Below are positions 6,531-10,595 of a DNA stretch of 10,595 nucleotides, piece by piece. Within the stretch, counting starts at the first letter, position 1, and each line of letters begins with the position of its first letter. Made by a program: the position numbers and the translations under genes. The notes beneath the pieces were generated by a model. It saw only the letters and a program-made list of their open reading frames with translations. It did no database searches and had not been told where the DNA came from. Source of the DNA: F23-D06 sp963643165 (GTDB lineage Bacteria > Bacteroidota > Bacteroidia > Bacteroidales > WCHB1-69); contig CAVIJD010000053.1 in NCBI GenBank assembly GCA_963643165.1, positions 1 through 10,595 on the forward strand, read 5' to 3'.

Positions 6531-7745
6531 ATGAAAGAAGAGATTTTAAAACGGTTTTTCAAGTATGTTTCCTACGCTACAACCTCTGACGAATCGTCAG
6601 AAACCTATCCGAGCACGAAAGCGCTGCTGGATTTCGGGGATGTGATGGTGGAGGAATTGAAAGCGATAGGGATGCAACAAGTGGAAAAGGACAAGTACGG
6701 GTATGTTACAGCCTTGCTGCCCGGCAATATGCCGGAGAAGCAGCCTACCATAGGCTTTATCGCCCACATGGACACGGCTCCGGATATGCCCGGCATCGCA
6801 GTGCCGAGAATCATTGAAAATTACGACGGCAAGGATGTTGTGTTGGACACCGAAAGCAATACGGTGCTGTCTGTGGCGGATTTTCCGGAATTGGCCGGTT
6901 ACAAAGGGCAGACCCTCCTGACCACGGACGGGAAAACGCTTCTGGGTGCGGACGACAAGGCCGGCGTGGCTGAGATTGTGTGCGCTATGGACTATCTGGT
7001 ACGCCATCCGGAAATCAAGCACGGACCTGTGAAGGTGGCGTTTACGCCGGATGAGGAGATTGGACAGGGGGTCAAGTATTTTGATGTGCCTAAGTTTGGT
7101 TGCGACTTTGCCTATACGATGGATGGCGGCGCGCTGGGCGAGTTGGAGTACGAGAATTTCAATGCGGCCTCTGCCGTGATCAAAATTCAGGGGCGGAACA
7201 TCCACCCGGGTTATGCCAAAAACAAGATGGTCAATTCACAGCAGATTGCGATGGAGTTTGACCGCCTGCTTCCTGAATTTGAAAAGCCTCAATATACGCA
7301 AGACTACGAGGGCTTCTTTCTGCTCATTCATACAGAGGGCTGCGTGGAAAACAGCACGCTGAATTACATTATCCGCGACCACGACAAGGAGCGTTTTGAA
7401 CAGAAAAAGAACATGATACGGCAGATTGTGGATTTCCTCAACCTGAAATATCCTGGCTGTGTGTCTTGCGAGATCAAAGACCAGTATTACAATATGCGCG
7501 AGCAGATAGAGCCAGTGTTTTATGTGATAGAGCGCGCCGTAAAAGCGATGGAGGCTGCCGGCATCAAGCCAGCGATACAGCCCGTGCGCGGCGGCACCGA
7601 CGGGGCTAATCTCTCATTCAGAGGACTTCCTTGCCCCAATATTTTCGCAGGAGGGCACAATTTCCATGGCAAATACGAGTATGTGCCCGTGGAGTCGATG
7701 GTGAAGGCCGTTGAGGTGATTGTCAATATCGCCAAGGCGGAATAA
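6531..7745 (+). CDS. pepT: Peptidase T (tripeptide aminopeptidase, M20B)
   Basis: This 404-residue cytoplasmic zinc enzyme removes the N-terminal residue of tripeptides, finishing peptide breakdown. The family's motifs are all present: GFIAHMDTAPDMPG (75-88), LLGADDKAG (137-145), FTPDEEIGQG (171-180), YTMDGGALGELEYENFNAA (195-213) and RGGTDGANLSFRGLPCPN (353-370) followed by GGHNFHGKYE (374-383). Zinc ligands expected from Salmonella PepT correspond to H79, D141, E176 (or the catalytic E175), D198 and H379. Length is normal for the family (about 405-410). The upstream reading from 6441 would add a hydrophobic stretch foreign to PepT, so the start is the ATG at 6531, preceded by an A/T-rich stretch typical of the phylum. 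The stop lies 5 bp from the convergent polA stop. Confidence 0.97.
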   Translation: MKEEILKRFFKYVSYATTSDESSETYPSTKALLDFGDVMVEELKAIGMQQVEKDKYGYVTALLPGNMPEKQPTIGFIAHMDTAPDMPGIAVPRIIENYDGKDVVLDTESNTVLSVADFPELAGYKGQTLLTTDGKTLLGADDKAGVAEIVCAMDYLVRHPEIKHGPVKVAFTPDEEIGQGVKYFDVPKFGCDFAYTMDGGALGELEYENFNAASAVIKIQGRNIHPGYAKNKMVNSQQIAMEFDRLLPEFEKPQYTQDYEGFFLLIHTEGCVENSTLNYIIRDHDKERFEQKKNMIRQIVDFLNLKYPGCVSCEIKDQYYNMREQIEPVFYVIERAVKAMEAAGIKPAIQPVRGGTDGANLSFRGLPCPNIFAGGHNFHGKYEYVPVESMVKAVEVIVNIAKAE

Positions 7746-7750
7746 ATGGC

Positions 7751-10426
7751 CTAATGGGCCTCGAACCAGTTGTGTCCCTCGCTGATGTTCACGTCTAACG
7801 GCACGGACAAAGGCATCGATTCGCTCATCCGCTTGAGGACAGCCGTTTTCAAAACAGGGAGTTCCTCTTTTAGGACATCAAACACTAACTCATCATGCAC
7901 TTGCAGAATCATTTTGCTCTGCAAGTGCATGTTTTTTATGTCGTTATGTATCTGTACCATCGCAATTTTTATGAGGTCGGCGGCGGTGCCTTGTATCGGA
8001 GCGTTGATGGCGTTGCGTTCTGCCGCTTTCCGCAGGATGGCATTTTGGGCATTGATGTCACGGATGTAGCGTCTTCTTCCGAAGAGCGTTTCAACATAAA
8101 GATGTTGGCGGGCAAAAGCCAGCGTGTCGTTCAGGTAGTCGGATATTTTCGGAAAACTGTGAAAATAGTCGTCAATCAGTTGCCGGGCCTGTGCCTGCGG
8201 AATCTGGAGCCGGTCGGCGAGTCCGAAGGCGGAGATGCCGTAGAGGATGCCGAAGTTGACTGTCTTGGCGGTTCGGCGCATGTCAGCGGTCACGTCAGCC
8301 GGGCTGACGTTGAAGATATGGGCAGCCATAGTGGCATGGATGTCCTCGCCGTTGCGGAAAGCGGCAATCATCCGTTCGTCGCCGCAGACGTGGGCCACAA
8401 TGCGGAGTTCAATCTGCGAGTAGTCGGCGGCCATAAGGCAATGGTTCTCGTCGGACGCCACAAATGCCTTTCTGATGTCGCGTCCTCGCTCGGTGCGCAT
8501 TGGGATGTTTTGCAGGTTAGGGTTTACAGAGCTCAAACGCCCCGTAGAGGTGACGGTCTGGGTGAAAGTGGTGTGGATGCGGCCGGTTTTGGGGTTTATA
8601 AGTTGCGGTAACGCATCGATATAGGTAGATTTCAGTTTTGAAAGTTTGCGCCATTCGAGGATGAGCGGAACGATGGGGTGTTTGTGTGCCATTTTCAGCA
8701 AAACCTCTTCGCCGGTCTGGTATTGTTTGTTTTTGGTGAGTTTGGCATTTTCTATGATGCGCATTTTGTCGAACAGGATTTCGCCGAGTTGCTTGGGCGA
8801 GGCGATGTTGAATGTGGTGCCGGCATAGTTGTAGATGCGGTTTTCAAGTTCGTGCAGTTCCGATTCCATAGTTTCAGCGTTCTTCTGAAGGGTCGGCACA
8901 TCAACTTTCACGCCGCAGCGTTCCATCTCTGCCAACACGGGTACTAACGGCATCTCAACTTGTTGAAATAGCGTCTGTTGTTGGTTGTTGTCCAGTTCAT
9001 GCATTAGCAGCGGGAAAAGGCGTGCGAGACCTGCGGCACGTTCTGCGGATGCGGCCTGTATGTTTCTCGGGACGGATTTAAACGCGAGACCGAGGCAAGA
9101 CTGGAGGACGGTTTCGAGGTCGTGCCGGCTTTCAGGCTGGATGAGGTAGTGGGCAATCTGCAAGTCTATGACAGGCGATTCGGGCTCAATCTTGAATATT
9201 TTCAAGTATTTGAAAGTGGGTTTGCTGTCGTAGGTGACGACGGTGTGTGTGCCGCTGAAAATTTTCCGGAGCAGCGGTTGGTAATGGCGGTGTTCGTTTT
9301 CCACAAAGTGGTAGAAAAAGTCGTTGCCGTTCCAAGTGAATGCAAACCCTGCAATGCGTCCCTCTTGCATAATCCAGTCGAAGAAGAGACGCTCTGCTTG
9401 TTCTGGCTTATGTGTTTCAAATTCATCCGGCGTGTCGATGCGGTGCAGTTGTGCGTCCTGAATGTCGATTATTTCTCCGGGGTGCGTTGTTGCTGTTGTC
9501 TCATCAACGGTGGTGAAAAGGTCGCGTTCGGGCTGTTGTGCTTGCAGGTCTTTGAAAATGCGTTGCGAAAGAGACTGGAATTCCAGTTCTTTGAAAACCT
9601 CCTTGAGGGTGGGGAGGTCGGGTTCGCGGCAGGCCATATCCTCAAAGCGGTATGTGATGGGCACGTCAATCATGATGGTGGCCAGTTGTTTCGACAGCAG
9701 AGCCTGTTCTTTGTGTTCGAGCAGCAGCGTGCGTGTTTTTTCGTTGTCCTTGTCAATATTGCATGCGTACATATTCTCGATGGAGCCGTATTGCGCCAGC
9801 AGTTTCTGGGCGCGCACCGGTCCTATTGTCGGCACGCCGGGGATGTTGTCGGACGAGTCGCCGCACAAGCCCAAAAAATCGATGAGTTGTTCGGGCTGTT
9901 TGATTTTGTATTTTTCGCAAATTTCTTTGGGCCCAAGTATTTCTGCCGGTTGTCCGAACTTGCCCGGACGGTACATTTTGATGTTCGGGGAGACCAGTTG
10001 CCCATAGTCTTTGTCAGAAGTCATCATATAAACATCAAAACCCTCTATTTCTGCGTGTTTGGCAAGTGTTCCTACAATGTCGTCTGCCTCGTAGCCGTCC
10101 ATCGATAGCATTGAGACGCGAAAGGCTTGCAAAATTTGCTTAATATAAGGCACCGCATTGACGATGTCTTCAGGGGTGGCTTCGCGGTTTGCTTTATATT
10201 CTTGAAAATCTGCATGTCTGAAAGTTGGCGCGCCGGTGTCGAATGCTACGGCAATGTGAGTAGGCTTTTCCTTCTTGAGGATTTCATAGAACATATTTGT
10301 GAAGCCTAATATGGCAGAGGTGTTCAGTCCTTTAGAGGTGATGCGCGGACTTTTGATCATAGCATAATAGGCTCTGAAAATCAGCCCCATGGCATCTATG
10401 AGAAAGAGTTTTGGTCGTTGGTTCAT
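7751..10426 (-). CDS. polA: DNA polymerase I
   Basis: This 891-residue enzyme removes RNA primers and fills gaps in replication and repair. The 5'-nuclease domain (1-290) keeps its metal-binding acids: D11, D63, D115-D116, D138, D140, D190 and D193. Residues about 325-460 align with the 3'-5' exonuclease domain, but the DxE motif reads FDWIM (349-353). The Glu is replaced, about five residues are missing before GFAF, and the position of E. coli D424 falls in YDSKPTF (399-405), apparently Thr. Only the H435-D436 pair of exo III remains, so proofreading is probably lost. The polymerase domain (about 485-891) is intact: TGRLSSVNPNLQNIP (628-642), motif A DYSQIELRI (668-676), O-helix RRTAKTVNFGILYG (717-730) and motif C QVHDELVF (842-849). 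The ATG at 10426 follows an A-rich stretch; TATTTTG on the minus strand (10472-10466) is a near match to a -7 element. Confidence 0.98.
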   Translation of the reverse strand: MNQRPKLFLIDAMGLIFRAYYAMIKSPRITSKGLNTSAILGFTNMFYEILKKEKPTHIAVAFDTGAPTFRHADFQEYKANREATPEDIVNAVPYIKQILQAFRVSMLSMDGYEADDIVGTLAKHAEIEGFDVYMMTSDKDYGQLVSPNIKMYRPGKFGQPAEILGPKEICEKYKIKQPEQLIDFLGLCGDSSDNIPGVPTIGPVRAQKLLAQYGSIENMYACNIDKDNEKTRTLLLEHKEQALLSKQLATIMIDVPITYRFEDMACREPDLPTLKEVFKELEFQSLSQRIFKDLQAQQPERDLFTTVDETTATTHPGEIIDIQDAQLHRIDTPDEFETHKPEQAERLFFDWIMQEGRIAGFAFTWNGNDFFYHFVENEHRHYQPLLRKIFSGTHTVVTYDSKPTFKYLKIFKIEPESPVIDLQIAHYLIQPESRHDLETVLQSCLGLAFKSVPRNIQAASAERAAGLARLFPLLMHELDNNQQQTLFQQVEMPLVPVLAEMERCGVKVDVPTLQKNAETMESELHELENRIYNYAGTTFNIASPKQLGEILFDKMRIIENAKLTKNKQYQTGEEVLLKMAHKHPIVPLILEWRKLSKLKSTYIDALPQLINPKTGRIHTTFTQTVTSTGRLSSVNPNLQNIPMRTERGRDIRKAFVASDENHCLMAADYSQIELRIVAHVCGDERMIAAFRNGEDIHATMAAHIFNVSPADVTADMRRTAKTVNFGILYGISAFGLADRLQIPQAQARQLIDDYFHSFPKISDYLNDTLAFARQHLYVETLFGRRRYIRDINAQNAILRKAAERNAINAPIQGTAADLIKIAMVQIHNDIKNMHLQSKMILQVHDELVFDVLKEELPVLKTAVLKRMSESMPLSVPLDVNISEGHNWFEAH

Positions 10427-10550
10427 CTTTGAATTTTTTGTTTTGCTTTAAGGATGGCGAAAGTACAAAATAAATGCAGACTGAAAAAGTGTGCTTTAAG
10501 GAAATTTCACGGCTATACGTTCAATTTAGAAAGTTATAAGAACGGGGAGC

Positions 10551-10580
10551 AGGAAAGCCCGCCGTACGGCGGGCTTTCCT
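10551..10580 (-). terminator. Perfect 30-bp palindrome, probable intrinsic terminator
   Basis: AGGAAAGCCCGCCGT is followed directly by its exact reverse complement. As RNA it forms a stem of 13 bp with a GTAC loop. The core AAA-GCCCGCC-GTAC-GGCGGGC-TTT has the A-flank, G+C stem and T-flank of a bidirectional intrinsic terminator, though the T run is only three long. No gene inside the window ends here: polA starts at 10426 and reads away. It most likely ends a minus-strand gene located beyond 10595, insulating polA from it. Strand is assigned on that reasoning. Confidence 0.65.
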
Positions 10581-10595
10581 GAAAAAATGCCACTT

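Noticed and set aside
7748..7760. GGCC-TAATG-GGCC hairpin between pepT and polA
   Set aside because: The stem is only 4 bp, overlaps the polA stop and has no T tract, so it is too weak to call a terminator.
9122..10108. 328-residue plus-strand open frame inside polA
   Set aside because: It is antisense to the conserved 5'-nuclease and exonuclease domains of polA, has no recognisable motif and is explained by codon bias of the real gene.

Overview
The window looks like a chromosomal segment from a member of the Bacteroidota, most likely Bacteroidales. Start codons are preceded by A-rich stretches rather than strong Shine-Dalgarno sequences. Several upstream regions carry the Bacteroidota -7 element TAnnTTTG. 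The outer-membrane barrel protein and the GG-leader/radical-SAM pair belong to families typical of this phylum. The genus cannot be fixed from the sequence alone.

Region 1 (about 1-4200, minus strand) is the accessory part: a compact operon for a ribosomally synthesised, post-translationally modified peptide (RiPP). In transcription order it holds a Bacteroidota-type promoter (about 4193-4163), a small precursor peptide with a double-glycine leader and a five-cysteine core (4054-3794), a radical SAM/SPASM maturase (3726-2464) and a TonB-dependent-receptor-like outer-membrane beta-barrel protein (2421-31). At the very edge are the first ten codons of another gene (31-1), starting at a GTG that overlaps the barrel gene's stop codon. 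Those ten residues resemble the N-terminus of a C39-peptidase ABC exporter, which is what a double-glycine leader needs. The operon thus appears to encode precursor, modifying enzyme, outer-membrane component and leader-cleaving exporter. The final product and its chemistry cannot be read from the sequence.

Region 2 (about 4200-4481) is a gene-poor boundary. It contains an unexplained minus-strand open frame without a good start, possibly a decayed gene, and a plus-strand promoter element for the next gene.

Region 3 (4482-10426) holds ordinary chromosomal genes: a non-hydrolysing UDP-GlcNAc 2-epimerase (wecB type, +), a membrane-anchored or secreted DNA/RNA non-specific endonuclease (-), peptidase T (pepT, +) and DNA polymerase I (polA, -). 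The pairs 2-epimerase/nuclease and pepT/polA are convergent: the first overlaps by 6 bp and the second is separated by 5 bp. Nuclease and pepT are divergent, with promoter elements for both in a 183-bp gap. PolA has intact 5'-nuclease and polymerase motifs, but its 3'-5' exonuclease site looks degenerate. The window ends with a 30-bp perfect palindrome that probably terminates a gene lying beyond the right edge.
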